Shown here: one piece after another, positions 17,206 through 25,715 of the stretch
Numbering within the stretch: position 1 is the stretch's first letter
How the letters are laid out: the number at the start of each line of letters is the position of its first letter
Source of the DNA: CATOSP01 sp965204715
GTDB lineage: Bacteria; Chloroflexota; Dehalococcoidia; Lucifugimonadales; UBA3495
DNA: 64,000 bases
Direction of reading: 5' to 3'
Assembly: GCA_965204715.1 (NCBI GenBank)
Contig: OZ242009.1
Location: 3,472,001-3,536,000 of the forward strand
Made by a program: the position numbers and the translations under genes
Notes under the pieces: model-generated
The model's input: the letters and a program-made list of their open reading frames with translations, nothing else
The model's database searches: none
Told to the model about the DNA's origin: nothing

Positions 17206-18228
17206 ATGCCATTCGGCGGTAATGACTGGCTGGACCTGACAATTGAGCCGGCCCTGGAGCCGGAACTGCCCATCTGCGACCCGCATCACCACTTCTGGGA
17301 CATGCGGACACAGCGCATCCCCTACCAGCGATACCTGCTCCACGAGCTGGCGGCCGACACCAACAGCGGACATAACGTGCGCTCGACGGTGTTCGTCGAG
17401 GCGCGGGCCATGTACCGCGCCGACGGCCCGGAGGAGATGAAGCCCGTGGGAGAGGTGGAGTTCGTCCAGGGGCTTGCCGCGGCGGCGGATACTGGGCTAT
17501 ACGGCCCCTGCAGGGCGGCGGCGGCAATCGTGGGCCACGCCAACCTGCACCTTGCCGACCGGGTTGAGCCGGTGCTGGAGGCCCTGCAAGCGGCCAGCCC
17601 CAACCGTTTCCGGGGCATCCGCCACTCCGTCACCTGGGACCCCAACCCGGAGGTGGAAAACACCGCGGCCATCGCCCAGCCGAACCAGTTGGGGAGCGAG
17701 ACCTTCCGGGCCGGGGCGCGGGTGCTGGCACGCATGGGAATGTCCCTGGAAGCCTGGATGTACCATCCGCAGCTTCCCGAACTGGCAGACTTCGCCAGGG
17801 CCGTTCCGGACCTGACCATCATCCTGAACCACATCGGCGGACTGCAAAGGGTCGGACCCTACGCGAACCGGGACGACGAGGTACTGGCCAACTGGCGCGC
17901 CGGAATCGCAGCGGTGGCCGAGTGTCCCAACGTCAATATGAAGCTGGGCGGCATCGGCATGCCCCGCACCGGCTTTGACTGGCACCTGCGGGAGACGCCC
18001 ATCGGGTCGGAAGAGCTGGCCGAGGCGATGGCCCCATACATGAATTACTGCATCGAGCAGTTCGGGCCGGGCCGCTGCATGTTCGAGAGCAATTTTCCGG
18101 TGGACAAGGTCTCCTACTCCTACAACGTGATGTACAACGCCTTCAAGCGCCTGTCCAGCGGCTACTCGGCCAGCGAGCGGGCCGAAATGTTTCACGACAC
18201 GGCAACCCGGGTCTACCGCATCAACTGA
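17206..18228 (+). CDS. Amidohydrolase family 2 (PDC hydrolase-like) protein
   Basis: The 340-residue TIM-barrel protein carries the metal-binding H-x-H motif in CDPHHHFWD (H27, H29). It also has HANLHLAD, the GIRHSVTWD barrel strand, LNHIGG and a late MFESNFPVDK segment whose Asp is the conserved metal ligand. This matches the amidohydrolase-2 group that contains 2-pyrone-4,6-dicarboxylate lactonase and amidohydrolases acting on aromatic ring-cleavage products. AAAGGAG precedes the ATG. It sits among flavin monooxygenases, consistent with hydrolysis of an oxidised intermediate. Confidence 0.88.
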   Translation: MPFGGNDWLDLTIEPALEPELPICDPHHHFWDMRTQRIPYQRYLLHELAADTNSGHNVRSTVFVEARAMYRADGPEEMKPVGEVEFVQGLAAAADTGLYGPCRAAAAIVGHANLHLADRVEPVLEALQAASPNRFRGIRHSVTWDPNPEVENTAAIAQPNQLGSETFRAGARVLARMGMSLEAWMYHPQLPELADFARAVPDLTIILNHIGGLQRVGPYANRDDEVLANWRAGIAAVAECPNVNMKLGGIGMPRTGFDWHLRETPIGSEELAEAMAPYMNYCIEQFGPGRCMFESNFPVDKVSYSYNVMYNAFKRLSSGYSASERAEMFHDTATRVYRIN

Positions 18229-18253
18229 CCCCGAAGGTCCGTTTAACCCATTT

Positions 18254-18269
18254 CCCCGCAGATGCGGGG
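18254..18269. promoter_or_regulatory. 16-bp palindrome upstream of LLM gene
   Basis: CCCCGCA-GA-TGCGGGG is a perfect 7-bp inverted repeat with a 2-base centre. It sits between the amidohydrolase stop and the next ATG, and GTTTAACCC lies just before it. It may be an operator or a short terminator stem; the absence of a T-run argues slightly for an operator. Confidence 0.35.
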
Positions 18270-18292
18270 TATGCTGGAGAGAGGTGACTACG

Positions 18293-19462
18293 ATGGCGCT
18301 GCCTGAGCGCATGAAATTCGGAATCTTCCTGGGTCCCTTCCACCGGGTGGGCGAGAACCCAACCCTGGCCATCGACCGGGACCTGGAACTGGTCCAATGG
18401 CTTGACTACCTGGGTTACGACGAAGCCTGGATCGGCGAGCACCACAGCGCGGGGTGGGAGACCATCTCATCGCCGGAGATATTCATGGCGGTGGCGGCGG
18501 ACCGGACCCGGCACATCAAGCTGGGTTCCGGCGTGATCAGCCTGCCCTACCATCACCCGCTGATGGTCGCCAACCGCATGGTGCAGCTTGACCACATGAC
18601 CCACGGGCGCGTCATGCTCGGCGTCGGTCCCGGGGCGCTGCCCGGAGACGCCTACATGATGGGCATTCCCCACGAGGTGCAGCGGGAGCGGATGGATGAG
18701 GCCCTTGGCATCGTGCTGCGCCTGTTCACCGAGACCGAGCCGATTACCTACAAGAGCGACTGGTTCGAGTTGAACGAGGCGATGCTGCAACTGAGGCCGT
18801 ACCAGAAGCCCTACATGCCCGTTGCCGTGGCCTCGGTGCAAACGCCGGCGGGCGTTGCATTGGCGGGGAAGTACAGCGCCGCCGTGCTCACAATCACCGT
18901 GCCACGAGACCCCAGTTCCGGTCCCTCGAACCTGAGGGCCCTGTGGGACATCGCCGAGGAGTCAGCCGCCGAGCATGAGCAGACGGTCAACCGGGACGAC
19001 TGGCGGCTGGTGCTGCCGGTGCACCTGGCGGAGACGCGCAAGGAGGCGATTGAGCAGGCGCGGCTGGGTTCCGGCCGCTACCTCCGCGAGTACTCCGAGG
19101 GCACCAACGGGCGGAAGCCGGTCTATGACGGCCCGCTGGAAAAGGTCATCGACTACATGGTCGATTCCGGTTCGTGGATCATCGGCACTCCCGACGACTG
19201 CGTGGAGGCCATCAAGCGGCTGGACGAGCAGAGCGGCGGGTTCGGCGGGTTCCTGGTGCAGACCATCGACTGGGCGCCCAGGGAGCAGATGCTCCACAGC
19301 TACGAGCTGCTGGCCCGGTACGTCATGCCCCAGTTCCAGGGTTCGCTGATCGGCACCAAGGCGTCCAACAAGTGGGCCGCCGAGCGCCAGGAGGTGCTGG
19401 TGGAGGGCCGGACCCGGGCCCTCGACCGCGCCCGCCAGGCATACGCGGAACGCCCCCGGTAG
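18293..19462 (+). CDS. LLM-class flavin-dependent oxidoreductase (luciferase-like)
   Basis: The ATG at 18293 is preferred, with GAGAGG 8 bases upstream; an in-frame GTG at 18284 overlaps that site. The protein of 389 residues has DEAWIGEHHS near residue 43-52, LPYHHPLMVANRM and the GRVMLGVGPGALPGD flavin loop. It is the closest relative here of the protein at 291. The C-terminus is longer than usual by a charged helix. It follows the amidohydrolase by 64 bp and could be cotranscribed with it. Confidence 0.9.
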   Translation: MALPERMKFGIFLGPFHRVGENPTLAIDRDLELVQWLDYLGYDEAWIGEHHSAGWETISSPEIFMAVAADRTRHIKLGSGVISLPYHHPLMVANRMVQLDHMTHGRVMLGVGPGALPGDAYMMGIPHEVQRERMDEALGIVLRLFTETEPITYKSDWFELNEAMLQLRPYQKPYMPVAVASVQTPAGVALAGKYSAAVLTITVPRDPSSGPSNLRALWDIAEESAAEHEQTVNRDDWRLVLPVHLAETRKEAIEQARLGSGRYLREYSEGTNGRKPVYDGPLEKVIDYMVDSGSWIIGTPDDCVEAIKRLDEQSGGFGGFLVQTIDWAPREQMLHSYELLARYVMPQFQGSLIGTKASNKWAAERQEVLVEGRTRALDRARQAYAERPR

Positions 19463-19475
19463 GGTTGCGGCTCAA

Positions 19476-20870
19476 GTGCCGCCGAACAGGACGCCGGACG
19501 CAGCCGGGCGCCAGGCCACCTTGACGCCCGGCTATTTGCCTGGTTCCTATGGTGAAGCGGCCGCCTCCCACAACAAGTCCCTGTCCATTCACCGCTGGTG
19601 CCCCTGGATAGCCGGATTTTCCGGTGAGTTCGCGCACAATGCCATCGCCCAGTATTTGCCGTTTCCCCGGCGGGATAGCGTCGTGCTGGACCCATTCGCC
19701 GGGGTGGGCACAACCCTGGTGGAAGCAAACCGGCTGGGCATCAACGCCGCGGGTTTTGAACTCAACCCCTTCGCCGCACTGGTCTGCAGGGTCAAACTGG
19801 CATCAGGGAACATTCCCCTGAGCGAGCTTGCGAACGGCATCGATGGGTACCGGGAGTTTATGGGAGCGCAGGCGTCCCGTCCGCACCTTGCGCCGCGCAA
19901 CTCGCCGCCGCCTGGGTTCAAGAGCCGCATCCCCTTCTTCTCCCCCGCCGTTGAACGGAAGGTCCTGCTCACCCTCGACTACATGGACGGCCTGGAGGCG
20001 TCCATAAGGGAAATCTTCAACGTTGCCCTATCCTCGGTAATCGTAGACTTCTCCAACTACTCATACGAGCCGTCCCTGGGTTCGCGCCCCGCGGCCGGCA
20101 AGAGCCTGGTCCATGATGCCGACGTCGCGAAAGCGCTTCTTGCGAAGCTCGACCAGGTACTGACCGACATCACAGAATTCCAATCGGAACTGTCCAGCCG
20201 CAATCACACACCGGGATGGCATGTGTACGAGAGTTCCTTTTTCGACTCTGAAGAAATTATCCTGCCCGGTTCTGTTGACCTGGTAGTAACCTCGCCGCCA
20301 TACATGAACAATTACCACTACGTCAGGAACAGCCGCCCCCAGTTGTTCTGGACCGGACTTGTCAAGTCTTCCGCCGAGTTAAAGCGGCTTGAGACTGACA
20401 ACTTTGGCAAGTATTGGCAGACCGTCCGGGGCGGCTCACCCATTGACCTGGAACCGGAACTGCCGGACCTGGAAGAGACTCTCGCGGAGATGCGCAGGGT
20501 CAACGAGACAACGGCTGGCGGGCAGGGGCGGCGGTCGGGGTCAAAACGACTCTATGGCGGAAATGGTTGGGCCAACTATGTCGCGGCATACATGAACGAC
20601 CTGGACAGGTTCTGTTGCCTGCTCAACAGCTTCCTGAAGCCCGGAGGCGCAGCGGTAGTCGTGATTGGAAACTCCATGATTCAGGGCAGGGAAATCAAGG
20701 TCGAAGAATACCTTTGCCGGATCGGAGAGCTTCAAGGATTGTCGGTCCTGGGGGTTAGTAAACTGAGAGAGCGCGTTGGTTCCAGCATCGTAAACAGCGG
20801 TAGCAGACTCCAGACGAATAAAAAGTCCCCCCTGTACGATGCTGCGGTAGTTCTCCGCCGTCCGGCCTAA
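19476..20870 (+). CDS. DNA amino-methyltransferase (N4-C/N6-A type)
   Basis: The 464-residue protein has the SAM-binding motif I LDPFAGVGTTLVEANRLG near residues 69-86 and the catalytic TSPPYMNNYHYVRN near residue 270. The SPPY form is usual for N4-cytosine and some N6-adenine enzymes. Motif I comes first and is separated from SPPY by about 185 residues, where a target-recognition region could lie. This order is that of the alpha class, whereas DPFAGxGTT is typical of the beta class. A GTG start at 19476 lies 14 bp after the previous stop and is uncertain. It opens defence island 1 but is separated from the next gene by about 250 bp. Confidence 0.85.
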   Translation: MPPNRTPDAAGRQATLTPGYLPGSYGEAAASHNKSLSIHRWCPWIAGFSGEFAHNAIAQYLPFPRRDSVVLDPFAGVGTTLVEANRLGINAAGFELNPFAALVCRVKLASGNIPLSELANGIDGYREFMGAQASRPHLAPRNSPPPGFKSRIPFFSPAVERKVLLTLDYMDGLEASIREIFNVALSSVIVDFSNYSYEPSLGSRPAAGKSLVHDADVAKALLAKLDQVLTDITEFQSELSSRNHTPGWHVYESSFFDSEEIILPGSVDLVVTSPPYMNNYHYVRNSRPQLFWTGLVKSSAELKRLETDNFGKYWQTVRGGSPIDLEPELPDLEETLAEMRRVNETTAGGQGRRSGSKRLYGGNGWANYVAAYMNDLDRFCCLLNSFLKPGGAAVVVIGNSMIQGREIKVEEYLCRIGELQGLSVLGVSKLRERVGSSIVNSGSRLQTNKKSPLYDAAVVLRRPA

Positions 20871-20934
20871 TTCCGTGGGGAAATCTGCGGTCCTACTCGT
20901 TGACGCAGTCCGGCATTCCCGCCCCACTACCGTC

Positions 20935-20954
20935 ATTCCCGCGAAAGCGGGAAT
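20935..20954. terminator. REP-like hairpin ATTCCCGC-GAAA-GCGGGAAT
   Basis: A perfect 8-bp stem with a GAAA tetraloop lies 64 bp after the methyltransferase stop. The sequence resembles the dispersed CATTCCCGCGAAAGCGGGAA palindromes found across many bacterial genomes. It probably acts as a terminator or a mobile REP-type repeat and separates the amino-methyltransferase from the Dcm operon. Confidence 0.55.
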
Positions 20955-21126
20955 CCATAGGTGTTGGTATCGGTTTTGCACAGTATGAGTTCAGACAAAA
21001 TTGCGAGACCCGGCTTGGCGATGCTAATGGACCGAACCTAACTTAGTATGAATGCGTGCGTTCATTTAATGCAGTAAACGGTCTATTGTGGTAAAAAAGA
21101 GACCGGAATTTTCCCAAGGCGCACGC

Positions 21127-22155
21127 ATGGTTGATCGGCAACAGCAATTGACAGCAGGGTGCCTGTTCAGTGGAATGGGTGGGTTTGCATCCGGCCTTGC
21201 CAGGGCTGGCTTCGCTATCGAGTGGTCCAACGACAACGACGGATTCGCTTGTGAGGCGTTCCGCCATCGCTTCCCGGATGTTCCGTTAGTTGAGAAAGAT
21301 GCGCGGGAGCTGTCTGTGCATGGAGACAGCTTGTCGGAAGTTGACCTAGTGGCTGCCGGGTTTCCCTGCCAGAGTTTCTCGCAAGCCGGGAGCCGAAGCG
21401 GATTTGAGGACCCTCGCGGTGAGCTTTTCTTCGAGATTCCTCGCCTTCTCGGAGAGTTCAGTGTAGAGCAACGCCCCCGTTTGGTTGTCCTGGAAAACGT
21501 TCCTTACCTCCTGCATGGTGCGGAAGGAACTTGGTTCGATGAAATTCGACGGGCGCTGCGGCGTGCAGGATACTGGTTTAGAGCCGACTCATGTTGGGTA
21601 GTGAACGTGAAAGATGAAACGGATCTGCCACAGGACCGCGAGCGGTTGTTCATGGTCGCGGCGTCGCGCTACCATTTCTCGTATAATCCATTCCGCACCC
21701 CTCCACCCAACAGGCCAAGCAATGCGAGCCTCCGCAGCATCCAAGACTTCATTGACCGTGACCAGCCTGGAACTGCGGATGCGTATTTGTCTCCAGATAA
21801 CCGCTATTACAAGATGATCAGCAGCAAGATGGCTACGGGGGAGTCTGAAGCGAACCTTTATCAGTTACGGCGCTCTTATGTACGGGAGAAGAAAGGTGGA
21901 TTGTGTCCCACACTGACTGCAAACATGGGTGGCGGGGGGCACAATGTCCCATTTGTCAAAGATGCATGGGGAATTCGCAGGCTAAGTGTTGATGAGGTAG
22001 CGTGCTTACAGGGGTTTGACTCTGCTGGATCATTGTTCCCCGACATACCGGTCTCAGAACAGTACCGGTTGCTAGGGAATGCAGTCTGCGTAGACTTAGC
22101 TCACTTGATAGGCAGCAAGTGTTTGGAAATCTTGAACGGGGAGGGCGCACGATGA
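21127..22155 (+). CDS. dcm: DNA (cytosine-5) methyltransferase
   Basis: The ATG at 21127 has an AAGG site; an upstream GTG at 21088 has none. The 342-residue protein shows all key m5C motifs: FSGMGG (14-19), GFPCQSFSQ with the nucleophile Cys81, LENV (122-125), PQDRERLF, and a C-terminal LLGNAVCVDLA. The spacing between motifs VIII and IX is short, so the target-recognition region is compact. Its TGA overlaps the ATG of the GHKL gene, so the two are translationally coupled. Base composition from here to 26.2 kb is visibly richer in A/T than in the flanking genes, suggesting transfer. Confidence 0.93.
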   Translation: MVDRQQQLTAGCLFSGMGGFASGLARAGFAIEWSNDNDGFACEAFRHRFPDVPLVEKDARELSVHGDSLSEVDLVAAGFPCQSFSQAGSRSGFEDPRGELFFEIPRLLGEFSVEQRPRLVVLENVPYLLHGAEGTWFDEIRRALRRAGYWFRADSCWVVNVKDETDLPQDRERLFMVAASRYHFSYNPFRTPPPNRPSNASLRSIQDFIDRDQPGTADAYLSPDNRYYKMISSKMATGESEANLYQLRRSYVREKKGGLCPTLTANMGGGGHNVPFVKDAWGIRRLSVDEVACLQGFDSAGSLFPDIPVSEQYRLLGNAVCVDLAHLIGSKCLEILNGEGAR

Positions 22156-24092
22156 CCTCAGAGATCGGCTGGAGATTCCCGCCGACTAACGGCGGTCAAG
22201 CTGATGCGTTCAATGATGCGGGTATTGCCCACTTCAACGGATTGCCAATGGCGAGTCTTGCCCGCGAGACGCTACAAAACTCTCTGGATGCCCGGGATGA
22301 CATGGGGATACCTGTCCACGTCTCGTTTGAACTGGTCCCTCTCAGCCCGGAAGATATTGGGCTAGATGAATTGGCAGAAGCGATTGACGCCTGCGAGCAG
22401 GTAGCCGGAGACGACCCAATGGCTAAACACGGGTTAGAGGCTGCACGGGGTGTTATAGGGGAAAATACAATAACATGCCTGCGTGTTTCCGATAGCAATA
22501 CTACTGGATTGCGTGGGGACCAATGGCGTACGTTAGTCAAAATGAAGGGGCTAAGCTTGAAGCCGGGCGTCGAAGGCGCGGGCGGGTCTCATGGATTCGG
22601 CAAGTACGCCCCCTTTGCGGTCTCGGATTTGCGAACCGTGTTTTACTGGACTTTCTATCAAGAGAACGGTCAAGCAGTAGAACACTTCCAAGGTAAGTCG
22701 GTACTCATGTCCCACCAGGGCAATGAAGGGGAAACACAAGGGACTGGGTTTTACGGCATTAAGCAAGGTTGCCTCGAACTAGAAGGCGAGCAGGTTCCAG
22801 AGAGATTCCGCGTCCTTACGAAAGCGGGAAGGGCAGTCCAAGGGACCTCCGTAACGATTGCGGGATTCCGTGCAGACCAAAATTGGCGGCGGAATATCGC
22901 TGCCAGCGTAGTCGGGAATTTCTTCCATGCCATTCACAACGGCTCGCTGTCTGTGATTGTAGAACCGGATGCTGACAGTGACCTGCTCGATATTGACCAA
23001 ACTTCTCTAGAGGCGTGGTTCGCAGACCTTCTGGAGAATGAGGCTGGCCCCGAAGACCCAGAAAATGCGAATTGGGGCGCGGTCAGGCAGGCGCAGATGT
23101 TCTGCCAAATCATAAAAGAGACCTCCCCCACCTCCGAGACCCAAGACCCGGATCTAGGCCATTGCCGGTTGTGGGTTCGAGTGGGAGATGGTTTGCCGAG
23201 CAAAGTTGCGTTAGTGCGGCGCACGGGTATGCTGGTTACTACTGAGCAAATCGGGCTAATTCGGTTTCCAAGGTTCAGGGACTTCGCCGCTGTATGTGTC
23301 TTTGAAGACCCCACGGGCAACGAACTGTTGCGGGGCATGGAGAATCCGCAGCACGATAAGTTTGAACCTGACAGACTCCCGGAAAGCGACCGCGCCCGGG
23401 GGCGGCGAGTCCTTAACCGCATCACGCGCTGGATAAGAGACGAGGTTCGAAAGAGTGCTGGCCCGACCGAAAGTCCCGGTTCTACGGTATTATCTGAACT
23501 TGCCGTCTATTTGCCCTACCCGTACCCGGATGAGCCTTTTGACGACGTCAACCGCGAGGGCGAAGGAACAGATGAGCCCGGATTCGGGGATAGAGTGAAG
23601 GTAAATCTCAAGCCGGTCCGACGCCCAACACCGACGGGGTTGCCAGATGATGAAGAGGACGGAGGAGACGCCGCTGGCGACGACACCGGTTCAGATGGAG
23701 GAGCATCAACAGGGGAGAGTAGTGGCGAAGGCGGCAACGGAGGTGAAGGTGAAGGCGACGGGAACGGAGGTGCTGGAAGTGGCGGGGGTAGCAAGCCAAA
23801 GTCAAAGCGCATCCCGGTCTCCAATGTACGTATGTTGGCCATTGAGGGGCGGGAAAATACTTACCGGATCAGTTTTCGAGCAGATGGCAGCGGCATTGCC
23901 AAACTCGACCTTGAGGAGGCGGGAGACTCGTCTGCAATACGTCGCAACGACATTCGCGCTGTGGACAACGACGTTAGACTGAATCATTTCCCGCTAGTCA
24001 GAGGCCAACGGACCGAGTTGGAGATCACAGCCGATGGACCGATAGGCGGGAGGTCTTGGCGTCTGACCGCAGCGGAGGCCGTGGAAGGTTAG
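22152..24092 (+). CDS. GHKL (MutL/MORC/Hsp90-like) ATPase of an R-M-type operon
   Basis: The start at 22152 is preceded by GGGGAGGG and overlaps the dcm stop (ATGA). The 646-residue product has Bergerat-fold motifs: RETLQNSLDA (E39, N43), DSNTTG (114-119) and GGSHGFGKYAPF (144-155). A strongly acidic, Gly/Ser-rich linker spans roughly residues 495-550 and is followed by a small beta-rich C-terminal domain. MutL/MORC-like GHKL ATPases next to Dcm and Vsr genes are an established restriction-associated theme. This one lacks any obvious helicase or nuclease motif, so cleavage would have to come from a partner. Confidence 0.85.
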   Translation: MTSEIGWRFPPTNGGQADAFNDAGIAHFNGLPMASLARETLQNSLDARDDMGIPVHVSFELVPLSPEDIGLDELAEAIDACEQVAGDDPMAKHGLEAARGVIGENTITCLRVSDSNTTGLRGDQWRTLVKMKGLSLKPGVEGAGGSHGFGKYAPFAVSDLRTVFYWTFYQENGQAVEHFQGKSVLMSHQGNEGETQGTGFYGIKQGCLELEGEQVPERFRVLTKAGRAVQGTSVTIAGFRADQNWRRNIAASVVGNFFHAIHNGSLSVIVEPDADSDLLDIDQTSLEAWFADLLENEAGPEDPENANWGAVRQAQMFCQIIKETSPTSETQDPDLGHCRLWVRVGDGLPSKVALVRRTGMLVTTEQIGLIRFPRFRDFAAVCVFEDPTGNELLRGMENPQHDKFEPDRLPESDRARGRRVLNRITRWIRDEVRKSAGPTESPGSTVLSELAVYLPYPYPDEPFDDVNREGEGTDEPGFGDRVKVNLKPVRRPTPTGLPDDEEDGGDAAGDDTGSDGGASTGESSGEGGNGGEGEGDGNGGAGSGGGSKPKSKRIPVSNVRMLAIEGRENTYRISFRADGSGIAKLDLEEAGDSSAIRRNDIRAVDNDVRLNHFPLVRGQRTELEITADGPIGGRSWRLTAAEAVEG

Positions 24093-24094
24093 CG

Positions 24095-24958
24095 ATGAGG
24101 TTCGACCCGAGCAAAGCTTGGCCACACCCTGTACTGCGGCCCCCGAGCTACGGTGACGATTACCCCCGTGCCGAGTTTGAGGTTGAGATAGAACTGACAA
24201 GGTCCCCAGGTAGCACGGCAGTTGAAGTACAGGCAGAGTTTCAACTCAGCGAACCTGACCTGCTCCGGTTGGTTCACCAAGGTTCTTGCCAATATGTGCT
24301 GTTAATCAAGGCATCGAGGACCCATTTCCGGGAGCTCCTAGTTTCAGACGGTGTAAATGTCCAGAAAAACTACCCCGCCGGTGCCTTGGCCGGCCGAGTG
24401 GAATTTGCGCCGTTCCTGGTATGCACAAGGGACCTCACCGACTTTACTTCCAAAGGATGGCACCACGACTACAGTGGCAGAACCTTTAACATCTCAGTCG
24501 GCTCTGTGCTGGCAGAGGACGAACCTAAAGACTATTGGATCGATACAGCTGACGAGGCGCCACTCGGATCGATATTCGGACATAAGCCGCAGTCCAATCC
24601 GACCGATTTAGCCGACGGTCGTTGGACATACGAGTTTGGCGAGGACCGGATCTGGATCGTGATGTCAGACGCCGATTCCAAGCGCTTCATGGCCGCCAGG
24701 GACCGAGTCAATAACCGGCCCGACGGTCAGTACCTAATGAACGGAATCTATCTGCCAGCGCTGGTGGCAGTTCTGAACGAGGTAGACAAGAACGTTGATG
24801 ATTTCCAAGACTATAGATGGTTCGCGTTCTTGGATCAGCGCCTTGAGGAGGCAGGGTGCAGTCAGCTTGGTTCAGCCAATGCGGACCGCTTGCTTGACGC
24901 TCAGGTAGTCCTTGACTCCCCCTTCCCCAGAATGCCCTTGATCGCCCGGGAGACCTAA
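24095..24958 (+). CDS. Unknown protein of the Dcm-GHKL-Vsr operon
   Basis: The ATG at 24095 lies 2 bp after the GHKL stop with GGAAGG upstream. The 287-residue protein is not recognised. The N-terminal half looks beta-rich (AEFEVEIELT, VEVQAEFQLSE, CQYVLLIKAS), like a Hsp90- or MutL-associated beta-sandwich or recognition domain. The C-terminal half is alpha/beta, with an acidic YLPALVAVLNEVDK helix and WFAFLDQRLEE. No nuclease motif is visible. Its position between the ATPase and the unknown at 24959 suggests it is a structural or target-recognition subunit of the system. Confidence 0.75.
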   Translation: MRFDPSKAWPHPVLRPPSYGDDYPRAEFEVEIELTRSPGSTAVEVQAEFQLSEPDLLRLVHQGSCQYVLLIKASRTHFRELLVSDGVNVQKNYPAGALAGRVEFAPFLVCTRDLTDFTSKGWHHDYSGRTFNISVGSVLAEDEPKDYWIDTADEAPLGSIFGHKPQSNPTDLADGRWTYEFGEDRIWIVMSDADSKRFMAARDRVNNRPDGQYLMNGIYLPALVAVLNEVDKNVDDFQDYRWFAFLDQRLEEAGCSQLGSANADRLLDAQVVLDSPFPRMPLIARET

Positions 24959-25708
24959 GTGACACAGCTTCAGTATTACACGACTGAAGCGCTTGAAGAC
25001 CTCCGGCGCACGATTACCTCGCGGTTGGACTGGTACTATGCGCCCGCCGGAGACCTCCCTACCTTCGTCCCTCCAATGGGCGTCAGAAGTTCTCATATAC
25101 CCGCGCCTGTGTTGGCGGAAAACCTTCGGACGGACGTAAACCAGCCACCCTCAACCGATGTCGACAACGCCCTGACCGTCTACGTCGCGTTGTCCAACTT
25201 GACAGTCCACCAAGCATCAATAGAACGGATGTGGGTCTACTTGTGCCACCGTGACTGCCCTCAGTATGTAGCCGCACGTTGGTTGAACCAGCGTCCTGAG
25301 AAAGATGAGGACGCCATTAGAGAGATTCGGAACCACTTCTTTGCAGTCGGCAACCGGGCGCTCATCCGGGATAACGGAGTCTCGCGCCTTTGGTGGCTGG
25401 GCAAAATCGCGCATGACGTCGACCGCGAGAATCCAAGGCAGTTTTTGACTATTCTTCTCCACCGTCAGGACGTCCGGTCCGCTCTGATCGAGCGCCCTTC
25501 AGTATCCATGAACGTGCGGGTGTTGAAGGGGATTTACAATGTAATGCTGGAGCACTGGAACAACGGCGGAGCGTTGTTCGAGCGGCAAGCCTTCAGAACT
25601 TGGATGGTGGCGTTGAACCGCCGCGGTGGCGTGGTACTCTTGGATGCGTTGCCAGATGAGGCTCTTGGACGCCTGCTGCACGAAGAAGCCGAACGCGCCA
25701 TCGGATGA
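24959..25708 (+). CDS. Unknown protein, DUF6339-like, of the Dcm-GHKL-Vsr operon
   Basis: A GTG start immediately follows the TAA of the preceding gene. The 249-residue protein is mainly helical, with motifs VYVALSNLTVHQASIERMWVY, ARWLNQR and WWLGKIAHDVD and a C-terminal GGVVLLDALPDEALGRLLH. It resembles, from memory, the DUF6339 family that recurs beside Vsr and cytosine methyltransferase genes; I could not verify this. Function is unknown. It ends 7 bp before the Vsr start. Confidence 0.7.
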   Translation: MTQLQYYTTEALEDLRRTITSRLDWYYAPAGDLPTFVPPMGVRSSHIPAPVLAENLRTDVNQPPSTDVDNALTVYVALSNLTVHQASIERMWVYLCHRDCPQYVAARWLNQRPEKDEDAIREIRNHFFAVGNRALIRDNGVSRLWWLGKIAHDVDRENPRQFLTILLHRQDVRSALIERPSVSMNVRVLKGIYNVMLEHWNNGGALFERQAFRTWMVALNRRGGVVLLDALPDEALGRLLHEEAERAIG

Positions 25709-25715
25709 TACGGGC

